Source: Parathalassolituus penaei (GTDB lineage Bacteria; Pseudomonadota; Gammaproteobacteria; Pseudomonadales; Oceanobacteraceae). From it: 64,000 nucleotides of DNA. The DNA is taken from assembly GCF_026626885.1 (NCBI RefSeq), contig NZ_JAPNOA010000056.1, positions 186,001 to 250,000 on the forward strand. Direction: 5' to 3'. This document shows, one piece after another, positions 12,246-19,801 of this stretch (position 1 is the stretch's first letter; each line of letters starts with the position of its first letter). A model generated the notes under the pieces. The model searched no databases. It saw nothing but the letters and a program-made list of their open reading frames with translations, and had not been told where the DNA came from. The position numbers were made by a program, and so were the translations under genes.

Positions 12246-14267
12246 ATGTCAGTAAGCCTCAAGACTTCCATGAAAGCCGTTAACATTCTCGCCAGCTTGC
12301 TGATCACCCTTGGCTCATTAAGCCCGGTGGCAGAAGCCGCTGAAACCTCCGTGGTGATCACCCGACCTGCACCATCCAAAGACAGTCAGGCTTTTCTGGA
12401 TGCAGAAAAAAAGCTGCAAACGGCTCAATACGCCGAGATTCCGGCCCTGATCGCCCCGCTGCAACAGTACGCCCTGTATCCGCATTTGCAGTATCAGGCG
12501 TTTCAGCGTTTTCCTGAGTATCTGACTCAACAGCAGATCAACCAGTTTCTGGATGCTTACCCGCTGTTTCCGAAGCGCACCTACCTGCAACAGATGTGGC
12601 TGAAACAGCTGTCCAAAAACAATCGCTGGGCCGAATGGCTGGTGGCGTACGAGCGTTTGCCGGTAAAAGCCGACGCCGTGCAATGTGACCTCGGCCGTGC
12701 CTATCTGGAAACCGGTAAACAGCAACAGGGCATGGCGCTGGCGCAAACCCTGTGGACGGTGGGTAAATCACAGGTATCGCAGTGCGACCCGTTGTTCGAA
12801 AAATGGGTGGCTGCCGGTAACCCGAGTGCCGAAGTCGCCACCCGCCGGTACTGGCTGGCGGTGCTCGCCGGAGAAACCCGACTGGCTGCCTATCTGCACC
12901 GCTTTATGACCGCCAACGTGCTGGCGGCGGCCACCGCGTATGAAAACCTGCAAGCCAACCCGGAGCAGGTGCCAACGGCCAACCTGGCACTGTTCCCGGA
13001 AGATGCCCGCCAGCAACTGATCAAAAAAGCCTTTGAAGGCATGGCACGCCAGAACCCGGCGACGGCTGCCGAACGCTGGCTGGGCTACCGTTCCAGCCTG
13101 CCTGCAACCTCGCCGTTAATTGCCCAGCTCGACGTGTATATCGGTCGTCGACTGGTTGCCGCCACCGCCGATAACGCCCCGGCGTTGCTGCAGAAGATCG
13201 ACCCCGAATACCGTTACTCCGACATCACCGAAGCCCAGCTGGTGCAGGCACTGGCCGCCAATCCGGTGCAATGGACGCTGATACAAACCCTGATTGGTCG
13301 TCTGCCCGACACCTTGCAGACGTCGGACCGCTGGTTGTACTGGTACGCCCGTGCTGGCGACATGCTGACACCGGGCAATACTTCGCTGGATGAAATCTGG
13401 GCCAAGGTCGCGCAGTCGCGTTCCTTCTATGGCTTTATGGCTGCTTCCCGTCAGAACCTGCCATATAGCCTTAACGATCAGCCACCCAAGGAAGATCCGT
13501 TGATCCTCGCCTCGTTGCAGCAAAACGCCGCAATTCAGCGCGCCCGTGAATGGCTGGTGCTGAACCGTAAAGCCGAAGCGGCCCGCGAGTGGAACTCAGC
13601 CCGTGCCAGCTTTAATGCTGCCCAGCGCGAACAGCTGGCCGCGATATCGTTTGGGTGGGGTTGGTATCACCAGGCCATTATGGACGCGGTCAACCAGCAG
13701 CAGTGGAACTACCTCAATGTACGATTCCCGAAAGAGTATTCCGGCATTTTTGCCGCCGAAGCCGGGCGCAACAGCATTGATGCCACCTGGGCTACCGCCA
13801 TTGCCCGCCAGGAAAGCGCATTCCGCGAGGAAGTGGTATCGAGCGCTGGCGCCCGCGGCCTGATGCAGTTAATGCCTGCCACCGCCAAAGCCACCGCCAG
13901 CAAACACGGATTGCCACTTGGCGGAATGGATCAGCTGTTTGTGCCACAAACCAACATCGCCCTTGGCACCGCCTACCTGTCGGAAATGTACAACCGTTTC
14001 AGCCAGAACCGCGCCTTTGCCAGCGCCGCCTACAACGCAGGCCCAAGCCGTGTAGACCAGTGGTTAAAAGCCCGAGGCCACCTGCCACTCGACGCCTGGA
14101 TTGAAACCATCCCGTTCACCGAAACCCGCAACTACGTGCAAAACGTACTGTCGTTCCGCGTGATCTACGGCCAACGCGCTGGCCAACCGGTCGATATGCT
14201 GGCACCCAACGAACAGCTGCTGTTAACCGGCCCGGTAAGCCCACAAACTGCCGTAGTAGTGCCGTAA
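12246..14267 (+). CDS. slt: Soluble lytic murein transglycosylase
   Basis: 673 residues from 12246, or 665 from the ATG at 12270, which begins a cleaner signal peptide (cleavage near EAAE). The long alpha-superhelical U and L domains (about residues 40-490) precede the C-terminal lysozyme-like domain with the catalytic Glu in ARQESAFREEVVSSAGARGLMQLMP, followed by YNAGPSRV. It cleaves glycan strands to 1,6-anhydroMurNAc products in the periplasm. Length and architecture match Slt70. Confidence 0.95.
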   Translation: MSVSLKTSMKAVNILASLLITLGSLSPVAEAAETSVVITRPAPSKDSQAFLDAEKKLQTAQYAEIPALIAPLQQYALYPHLQYQAFQRFPEYLTQQQINQFLDAYPLFPKRTYLQQMWLKQLSKNNRWAEWLVAYERLPVKADAVQCDLGRAYLETGKQQQGMALAQTLWTVGKSQVSQCDPLFEKWVAAGNPSAEVATRRYWLAVLAGETRLAAYLHRFMTANVLAAATAYENLQANPEQVPTANLALFPEDARQQLIKKAFEGMARQNPATAAERWLGYRSSLPATSPLIAQLDVYIGRRLVAATADNAPALLQKIDPEYRYSDITEAQLVQALAANPVQWTLIQTLIGRLPDTLQTSDRWLYWYARAGDMLTPGNTSLDEIWAKVAQSRSFYGFMAASRQNLPYSLNDQPPKEDPLILASLQQNAAIQRAREWLVLNRKAEAAREWNSARASFNAAQREQLAAISFGWGWYHQAIMDAVNQQQWNYLNVRFPKEYSGIFAAEAGRNSIDATWATAIARQESAFREEVVSSAGARGLMQLMPATAKATASKHGLPLGGMDQLFVPQTNIALGTAYLSEMYNRFSQNRAFASAAYNAGPSRVDQWLKARGHLPLDAWIETIPFTETRNYVQNVLSFRVIYGQRAGQPVDMLAPNEQLLLTGPVSPQTAVVVP

Positions 14268-14526
14268 CGCCAGACTCGCATAGGGAAGAGCGATGTATGG
14301 GGGAGAGTTAATTGAAACAGAATTTAACCTAAAACCATCTGGCCAACTCGGTGCTCGCTCTTGCTTATCGAGATTCTTCACCATCTCTAAAGCCCCAAAG
14401 GACGGGCCTGCACCGCGTTTGATCGGTGTTGGCGAGTTTGAAAAGGACTTGTCTATCGCTGTCTTGCTTACACGTTCTATAGCACTTGTACAGAGCGGTG
14501 CAGCGTTATTGAGATGTCCCTCGCTC

Positions 14527-14554
14527 TTGAAATAGAAAAAATTGCCTTTATATT
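14527..14554 (+). promoter_or_regulatory. Predicted sigma-70 promoter upstream of the duplicated region and reverse transcriptase
   Basis: TTGAAA at 14527-14532, a 16-bp spacer, and TATATT at 14549-14554. The expected start point (about 14560) lies only a few bases before copy 1 of the 152-bp repeat (14566). No comparable pair precedes copy 2 or the reverse transcriptase gene itself. This suggests one transcript covering both repeats and possibly the gene. Prediction by eye only. Confidence 0.5.
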
Positions 14555-14565
14555 CTTTTCTGTTG

Positions 14566-14717
14566 TTGTTTGTCGCACGCCCAATTTGCAGTTTCGCAGG
14601 TTGCGCGTAAGGCGATACATTGGCGTGCTACTGATTGCGAAGATTATCGCAACAGCAAGATGGCGATTGAGATTACGCAACGATCTACGATCGACGGCTA
14701 TGCTCAAGGTGCCGTGA
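14566..14717 (+). repeat. 152-bp direct repeat, copy 1
   Basis: Matches 14977-15128 at 149 of 152 positions; the only differences are three adjacent bases, GTG at 14625-14627 against AGC at 15036-15038. The spacing is 411 bp, a multiple of three, so both copies read in the same frame. In that frame they differ only as Arg-Ala against Gln-Pro within an otherwise identical 49-residue segment. Confidence 0.97.
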
Positions 14718-14976
14718 TCGCCAATACCTGGTCTCTTGCCCTCAACAAAGCTAGAGAGGCCAGTAACGCTTTATTAGTGTGCCTAAGGCAGGCTGCGGGC
14801 TCGGCAATTCAACTTGTGCTGAAGTGTTTGAAGGTTATGGCGTTCTCGTGCGGCATTTTTGCTGCTAGTCAGTTGGATGTAACTCTTACTGGAGACATTA
14901 GAATGCAGTTGGAATATAACTTGAGAATCGAAGCGCAATCGATAATCATTCACACTCGTGAGGCTGGCAAACACCT

Positions 14977-15128
14977 TTGTTTGTCGCACGCCCAATTTGC
15001 AGTTTCGCAGGTTGCGCGTAAGGCGATACATTGGCAGCCTACTGATTGCGAAGATTATCGCAACAGCAAGATGGCGATTGAGATTACGCAACGATCTACG
15101 ATCGACGGCTATGCTCAAGGTGCCGTGA
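14977..15128 (+). repeat. 152-bp direct repeat, copy 2
   Basis: Partner of 14566-14717. It ends 76 bp before the reverse transcriptase start codon. Outside the matched block the flanks are unrelated, so the boundaries are sharp on both sides. Confidence 0.97.
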
Positions 15129-15204
15129 CTCGTTCATATGCTCGCTGGTTGAGGGCTTAATAGCTTCAGCGAGACACAGACATCCTGATTTCAGGCGTCC
15201 ACAC

Positions 15205-16398
15205 ATGCCCAGAAATTCGCTTTATAGTTTCTCCTCTCCTGAGTTTTTGTCAAAAGCTTGGGGGCAAATGCTTTATGACTCCCAAAAGAGCAAGCGAGAT
15301 AGTTTTGGTCTTGATGGAGTTTCAATAAATAAATTTAAAGAAGATGAAAAAAGAAATATATTGCGCTTATCACAATCACTTCGTGATAAATCATATCGGC
15401 CTTCTCTGTTAAATCCGCACTTTATTCCTAAGGCTAATGGCAAGGATAGGGTTATATGCGTTCCGTCGGTTGTGGATAGACTCGTTCAACGTGCTCTTTT
15501 GTCTTATCTTACAATTAATGGCTATGCTTTCATTAATGATGTTAGCTACGGCTTTGTTCGGGGGCGGAGTGTTTCGATGGCTGCGAAAAAGGCTGTTGAG
15601 CACAGGAGAGATCTTAATTGGGTTTATAAGGCCGATATAACTTCGTTTTTTGATCGTGTTGATAGATTTTTGTTAATGGAGAGTGTCAGGAAAAATATTC
15701 GATTAAAGGCATTGCATCCTATTATTGAAAGTATTGTTAATGTGGAAATATACTGTGGTGGCTCTGCTGTCTCTAAGCGTATAAAGAAATTGAATATTAA
15801 TGAGGGGGTGGGGTTGCGCCAAGGAATGCCTATGTCTCCCTATCTTGCTAACTTGATGCTGCTTGACTTTGATAGATCTATTCAGAGTAAAAAAGTACCT
15901 ATGGTTAGGTATGCAGATGATTTTGTTGCTTTCTCTGGAAGTGAGGAAGGTTGCCGCGATATACATGAATATTGTGTGGGGAAATTGTCAAAAATAGGTT
16001 TGGAAGTTCATCCCATCGGTGAGGAAAATAAGACGATAATTGCATCGCCCTTGGATACTGTTGAGTTTCTTGGACTTGGATTGGTTAGGAAAGCTGATGG
16101 ATATGCTATTGAGGTAACTCAAAAACAGCTTGATGCTGTAAAGTGTAAGGTATATCAGTACTGCGATTTGGATTATTGTGCCAAGAATAATGTTAATATA
16201 TCTGGGTTGATGGGTAAGCTTGATGGTGTTGTTTCTGGATATTTAGGTGTTTACCGTGAATGTAGTAACTTTGAACAATTGAAGAATGTCTTGGAGTCTG
16301 CAAGAAATGACGTAATGAATCGATTGTTTGTTAGCCAGTTTGGGATAAGGTACGAAAATCTCACTAATAAGCAAAAGCAATTCTTAATGCTCGTATAG
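15205..16398 (+). CDS. Reverse transcriptase of unassigned class (group II-like/DRT-like)
   Basis: 397 residues with a complete RVT_1 domain: IPKANGKDRVICVPSVVDR (about 74-92), motif A YKADITSFFDRVD (141-153), motif B RQGMPMSPYLANLML (205-219), catalytic RYADD (235-239) and EFLGL (287-291). After the thumb (about 300-397, ending GIRYENLTNKQKQFLML) there is no HNH or maturase extension. Motif B ends in SP, not the SQ of diversity-generating elements; the EFLGL region lacks the retron VTG motif; no group II intron domain V is visible downstream. By elimination it resembles the unknown-group/defence-associated enzymes. The gene is markedly AT-rich relative to its surroundings, indicating transfer. 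The start codon has only a weak ribosome-binding site. Confidence 0.9.
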   Translation: MPRNSLYSFSSPEFLSKAWGQMLYDSQKSKRDSFGLDGVSINKFKEDEKRNILRLSQSLRDKSYRPSLLNPHFIPKANGKDRVICVPSVVDRLVQRALLSYLTINGYAFINDVSYGFVRGRSVSMAAKKAVEHRRDLNWVYKADITSFFDRVDRFLLMESVRKNIRLKALHPIIESIVNVEIYCGGSAVSKRIKKLNINEGVGLRQGMPMSPYLANLMLLDFDRSIQSKKVPMVRYADDFVAFSGSEEGCRDIHEYCVGKLSKIGLEVHPIGEENKTIIASPLDTVEFLGLGLVRKADGYAIEVTQKQLDAVKCKVYQYCDLDYCAKNNVNISGLMGKLDGVVSGYLGVYRECSNFEQLKNVLESARNDVMNRLFVSQFGIRYENLTNKQKQFLMLV

Positions 16399-16420
16399 CA
16401 GTTCGCTTTGGCCTCGTTTG

Positions 16421-16440
16421 TAATACGCCTTCGGCTATTA
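16421..16440 (+). repeat. Single diverged hairpin related to the 77-bp array
   Basis: TAATACGCCTTCGGCTATTA, 22 bp after the reverse transcriptase stop codon, resembles the first hairpin of the tandem units at 18.7-19.1 kb and is followed by GTGCTCTACG in place of their GCATCCTACG. It may be a solitary member of the same repeat family marking the edge of the inserted element, or a weak terminator without a T-tract. Confidence 0.5.
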
Positions 16441-16534
16441 GTGCTCTACGAGCCAGTGCGGGGCTCAACTCTCGGTTTCTAGTATTCGATGGCAGGGGCG
16501 GGTTGCCGCCAAGCAGCCCACGCTCCCCAGTGAA

Positions 16535-17227
16535 TCACTCCGCCATTATCCCGATCACTCTCGGGTCAAGGCAGGATCTTAGAAACTGGTTCATGGGTTG
16601 CTGATTGCCGGTGGGGTAGAACTCCAGCATCAGTTCGTTGAATTCCAGACGGCGGCTGGCGGGCAGGTTGATCACGGGGTAGCCTGCCTCCAGCAGAATG
16701 CCGTTCATCATAAAACGCCCCATACGCTTGTTAACGTCCCAGAAGAACTGGTTGCGTGCCATGCTGAGGAAAACGTGAATGGCGCGGTCGTAGATGTCGT
16801 TGATCTGCTCCATCTCGGCCACCATGTTGGCAAATTCGCTTGGCAGCTGACTGGCTGGAGGCGGGGTGTAGTCGGTTCCGGCAATCAGCACTCCGCCGCT
16901 TCGGAACTTGCCCCATTCCAGTGCTTCTTCATGTCCTGCGATGGCGTGCAGTTTAAATGCCGTGTCTGTATCAACCTTGAAGAGATTGTTTTTGACCATG
17001 GCAAAGAGTTCTTGCCAGGCCTTACCCTGATTGGCGGTGATGTTCTGATCCGACAGCTTGCGCCCGCCAATGGTAATACCGTCCAGAATGGTTTGGACTT
17101 CGGGCAGGGTGAAGTTGATGTTTTCGAGTTGAATGGCGTTGTAAACCAACGTTGATATTTCGTGCTTGGCCAGCATCAGCGCTTTGGCACGGTTGGGTTT
17201 CATCAACTGGAATTGAGTCGGGGTCAT
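16535..17227 (-). CDS. Fic-domain protein with degenerate active-site motif
   Basis: 230 residues from the ATG at 17227; a longer frame begins only with TTG at 17314. The Fic core is recognisable from FRSGGVLIAGTDYTPPPASQLP through FFWDVNKRMGRFMMNG. Where canonical enzymes have HPFxxGNGR, this protein has QFFWDVNKR, so the catalytic His appears to be Gln while the Asp, Asn and Arg remain. An N-terminal NAIQLEN resembles the inhibitory helix. AMPylation activity is therefore doubtful; another nucleotide-transfer activity or a regulatory role is possible. No antitoxin partner is adjacent. Confidence 0.85.
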   Translation of the reverse strand: MTPTQFQLMKPNRAKALMLAKHEISTLVYNAIQLENINFTLPEVQTILDGITIGGRKLSDQNITANQGKAWQELFAMVKNNLFKVDTDTAFKLHAIAGHEEALEWGKFRSGGVLIAGTDYTPPPASQLPSEFANMVAEMEQINDIYDRAIHVFLSMARNQFFWDVNKRMGRFMMNGILLEAGYPVINLPASRRLEFNELMLEFYPTGNQQPMNQFLRSCLDPRVIGIMAE

Positions 17228-17476
17228 AGGTAGGCGTGGGCACAGGGTTATGGTGTGCGTAATTATCGTCTTCTCTGATGCGGATGCCAAATAGCGTTGC
17301 TGGTCTGTCAGCAACTATGGCTTCGCGAGTACATTCGCTCGCGCACGATTTTTCTCCCTCATGACTTCTCCGCCCGAATGGCTTCGTCTTCCGCTTTTTC
17401 CCTTCGGTCCGTTGTGCTCTGATAGGCGTTAGCCGGTTTGGCGGTTCTATCTGTGGTTTGTTGCGGGAGTCTTCAG

Positions 17477-18271
17477 GTGTTTGAGGCGATTGAGCATTGG
17501 CTGGAGCGGCGGCATATCCAGCAAATGGGGTTTATCCGTGCCGATTGGGATGCTGCCAATGCGGATTGGCCGTTGTTGGCTCGTTATTCCGAGACGGAGC
17601 GTGATGAGCTGTTCGAGCTGTCGTTGCGGTTTCTGGTGCATAAGGTGTTTGCGTCGGGGCGGGATTTTGAGCTGACGGGGCCGATTTGCCTGAAGGTGGC
17701 GACGATGGCGTGTGTGCCGATTCTGAATCTGGGGCTGAACTGGTACGACGGTTGGCAGACGCTGATTCTGTATGAGGGTGATTTCCGTCCGCAGCGGCCG
17801 TATCGCAGTGAAGATGGGGTTACGCATGCCGTTGGGCCGGGCCTGAGTGGTGAGGCCTGGAGTCGGGGGCCGGTGATTCTGTCGTGGGATGCGATTCTGC
17901 ATTGTGGTCCGCACGCCCGTTCGGGCAAGGCGGGTAATGTGGTGATTCATGAGCTGGCGCACAAGCTCGATATGCTGAATGACGGGGCCAATGGTGCGCC
18001 GCCGATGCATGCGGGTATGAGCGCGCAGCATTGGCATGATGTGTTTGCGGCGGCCTGGCAGCAGTTGCAGGCGCTGGCGGCGCTTCATCACCCTATGCAC
18101 CATGCGGTGTTGCCGATTGATGCGTATGGCCTGACCAATCCGGCGGAGTTTTTTGCGGTGTGCAGCGAAACCTTCTTTGAGGCGCCGCATACTCTGAAAC
18201 AGGCGTTACCCGAGCTGTATGAACAAATGTGTCTGTTTTATCGGCAAGACCCGGCTGCTGCCGGAGTGTAG
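17477..18271 (+). CDS. mtfA: MtfA-type zinc peptidase (Mlc titration factor A)
   Basis: 264 residues from the GTG at 17477, chosen because GGGAG lies 7 bp upstream and the length then equals E. coli MtfA (265). The gluzincin motif HELAHKLDMLNDGANG carries HExxH plus the following Asp and Asn-Gly pattern, and the C-terminal DAYGLTNPAEFFAVCSETFF supplies the third ligand Glu. In E. coli MtfA is a cytoplasmic peptidase that sequesters the glucose repressor Mlc; no mlc or ptsG is seen here, so the partner is unknown. Confidence 0.88.
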   Translation: MFEAIEHWLERRHIQQMGFIRADWDAANADWPLLARYSETERDELFELSLRFLVHKVFASGRDFELTGPICLKVATMACVPILNLGLNWYDGWQTLILYEGDFRPQRPYRSEDGVTHAVGPGLSGEAWSRGPVILSWDAILHCGPHARSGKAGNVVIHELAHKLDMLNDGANGAPPMHAGMSAQHWHDVFAAAWQQLQALAALHHPMHHAVLPIDAYGLTNPAEFFAVCSETFFEAPHTLKQALPELYEQMCLFYRQDPAAAGV

Positions 18272-18377
18272 CTGGGTTGTGTTGGTGGTGTGTTGGTGGT
18301 GTGTTGGTTGAGCAATACGGCTGGCGCCATATACAATCCGTGCCAGCTTAAACTGACTACAAGGTCGTATCCCGATT

Positions 18378-18620
18378 ATGTCTGATTCCAAACCAGAACT
18401 GCCTAACCACCTGTCCATTAACCCACGCAGCCCGCACTATGTTGAGGCGTGCTTCGAGTTTGACATCGGTATCCGTTTCAAGGGCAAGGAACGTACTGAC
18501 GTTGAGGAATACAACATCAGCGAAGGTTGGGTAAAAGTGGCTTCGCCGACTGCCAAGGATCGTTTTGGTCGTCCGCTGCTGATGAAGCTGAAAGGCGAAG
18601 TGGAAGCGTTTTACAAGTAA
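18378..18620 (+). CDS. DUF3297 family small protein
   Basis: 80 residues. The conserved pattern LPNHLSINPRSPHYVE, then GIRFKGKERTDVEEYNISEGW and a C-terminal GRPLLMKLKGEVEAFYK defines the DUF3297 family, common in Gammaproteobacteria and of unknown function. A strong terminator follows. Confidence 0.9.
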   Translation: MSDSKPELPNHLSINPRSPHYVEACFEFDIGIRFKGKERTDVEEYNISEGWVKVASPTAKDRFGRPLLMKLKGEVEAFYK

Positions 18621-18675
18621 TTGCTGGATGTGTTTTCTGCCGGTTCCGTGTTTGTGGGGCGGCAGGGAGTAACAA

Positions 18676-18702
18676 AAAAAACCGCCTTTGGGCGGTTTTT
18701 TT
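18676..18702 (+). terminator. Intrinsic terminator after the DUF3297 gene
   Basis: A-run, then stem ACCGCC / GGCGGT with a TTTG loop and a run of seven T residues. Confidence 0.9.
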
Positions 18703-18731
18703 ATTTTTGGCGGTTTGTTTTTGCTGGGCGT

Positions 18732-19107
18732 TATGCGGCCGGGCGGTTTCGATGTAATACGCGCTTCGCGCTATTGGCATCCTACGGCTGTGGTGTTGTA
18801 TGGCCGCAGGATGCGGTTGGCGGTTTCGATGTAATACGCGCTTCGCGCTATTCGCATCCTACGGTTTGGGTGTTGTGCAGCCGCAGGATGCGGCCGGGCG
18901 GTTCGATGTAATACGCGCTTCGCGCTATTAGCATCCTACGGCTGTGGTGTCGTGTGGCCGCAGGATGCGGTTGGCGGTTCTATGTAATACGCGCTTCGCG
19001 CTATTAGCATCCTACGGTTTGGGTGTTGTGTGGCTGCAGGATGCGGTTGGCGGCTTCGATGTGATACGCGCTTCGCGCTATTAGCATCCTGCGGTCGTGG
19101 TGTTCGG
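18732..19107. repeat. Tandem array of five 77-bp double-hairpin units
   Basis: Unit starts at 18751, 18828, 18905, 18981 and 19058 (spacing 77, 77, 76, 77). Each unit has hairpin A, TAATA-C-GCGC-TTC-GCGC-TATTA (in unit 1 the right arm ends ATTG), and hairpin B, GCATCCTACGG paired with CCGCAGGATGC across a GTG-rich loop. Units differ at a few positions and the last is cut short. There are no spacers of the CRISPR kind and no cas genes. It fills the convergent gap between the DUF3297 gene and a TetR gene. Confidence 0.93.
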
Positions 19108-19127
19108 CCGTGGTGGTGTGTGGCGGG

Positions 19128-19706
19128 TCATTTTTCTTGTGCGGGTAATACCCGTTCCAGTATCTGTTGCAGTGCCGTCAGTGATGCGGTGGGTTGTTGG
19201 CCGTACTGGGCATGAATAATCGCGCCGTCGATGGCGATGGTGATGACGTTTTGCATTGGCTCCAGCATGGGACGTTGGTCGCGGCTGGCGCGTTGCAGAA
19301 TGGCTTGCCACATGTCCTGTTTGTGGTTGCGGGTGATGTCCAGCACCGCGGGTAATGCTTCGGCCAGTTCTCCGACGCTGTTCAGAAAGGCGCAGCCACG
19401 AAAATCTGGCCGTTCAAACCATTCCTGCAGGGCCGGAACCAGGCTCTGAATCTGGTTGCCGTGGCGTGTCAGTGCGGCATCAAACCAGGTCATCCAGAGC
19501 TGATGACGATAATCGAGGTAGGCGAGGATCAGGTCATTCTTGCTGGGGAAGTGGCGATACAGGGTCACTTTGGTGACGCCGGATTCAGCAATGATCCGGT
19601 CGATGCCGGTTGCGCGGACGCCCTGACGGTAAAAGAGGTCGTGGGCAGTGACGAGGATTCGTTCGCGCGCCGGTATGCCGGTTGGGATGGGGCTGTTTGT
19701 GTTCAT
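19128..19706 (-). CDS. TetR/AcrR family transcriptional regulator
   Basis: 192 residues from the ATG at 19706 (MNTNSPIPTG). The N-terminal helix-turn-helix is clear: RILVTAHDLFYRQGVRATGIDRIIAESGVTKVTLYRHFPSKNDLI. The C-terminal ligand domain has FRGCAFLNSVGEL, a pattern seen in regulators of small-molecule stress genes. Two 18-bp palindromes lie between it and the divergent DUF1348 gene, so it probably represses both itself and that gene. Ligand unknown. Confidence 0.93.
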   Translation of the reverse strand: MNTNSPIPTGIPARERILVTAHDLFYRQGVRATGIDRIIAESGVTKVTLYRHFPSKNDLILAYLDYRHQLWMTWFDAALTRHGNQIQSLVPALQEWFERPDFRGCAFLNSVGELAEALPAVLDITRNHKQDMWQAILQRASRDQRPMLEPMQNVITIAIDGAIIHAQYGQQPTASLTALQQILERVLPAQEK

Positions 19707-19715
19707 GTCGGTATT

Positions 19716-19733
19716 GTAGACAGCTCTGTCTAC
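19716..19733. promoter_or_regulatory. TetR operator 1 (predicted)
   Basis: GTAGACAGCTCTGTCTAC, a perfect 18-bp palindrome 10 bp upstream of the TetR start codon. It shares 16 of 18 bases with operator 2. Confidence 0.8.
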
Positions 19734-19751
19734 AAAGGGTAGTTTAAGCAT

Positions 19752-19769
19752 GTAGACAGATCTGTCTAC
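19752..19769. promoter_or_regulatory. TetR operator 2 (predicted)
   Basis: GTAGACAGATCTGTCTAC, a perfect 18-bp palindrome 33 bp before the DUF1348 start codon. The centre-to-centre distance to operator 1 is 36 bp, between three and four helical turns. Confidence 0.8.
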
Positions 19770-19801
19770 CTTGGGTTTTGCCATTTACACCGGAGTTCAT
19801 C

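Larger units (their letters stand above)
14561..15204 (+). ncRNA. Candidate noncoding transcript with duplicated segment, upstream of the reverse transcriptase
   Basis: This 640-bp stretch starts at a predicted promoter and ends at the reverse transcriptase start codon. It holds two 152-bp copies and a 259-bp spacer. Each copy can fold small hairpins: TTGCGA-AGATTA-TCGCAA and CGATC-TAC-GATCG; a further CCTGA-TT-TCAGG lies at 15184-15195. One frame (14570-15160) stays open through both copies and the spacer, but it has no ribosome-binding site, begins only with TTG and matches no family I know. A structured template or guide RNA is therefore at least as likely as a protein. By analogy, some defence-associated reverse transcriptases and retrons carry an RNA gene immediately upstream. 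Confidence 0.35.

Noticed and set aside
14293-14535. 80-codon frame upstream of the RT locus
   Set aside because: No ribosome-binding site and no recognisable family; it ends before the predicted promoter, so it was left as non-coding.
14566-15128. Template/variable repeat pair of a diversity-generating retroelement
   Set aside because: The copies differ by only three adjacent bases and just one is an adenine in copy 2; many adenines are unchanged. RT motif B is QGMPMSP, not the SQ form, and no variable C-type-lectin gene or avd gene is present.
15205-16398. Group II intron
   Set aside because: No domain V/VI sequence after the gene, no GUGYG start upstream, and no maturase X or HNH domain in the protein.
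15205-16398. Retron RT
   Set aside because: The region after YADD has EFLGL rather than the retron VTG motif, and no msr/msd with flanking a1/a2 inverted repeats was found.
18732-19107. CRISPR array
   Set aside because: Units repeat over their whole length with no unique spacers; no cas genes nearby.
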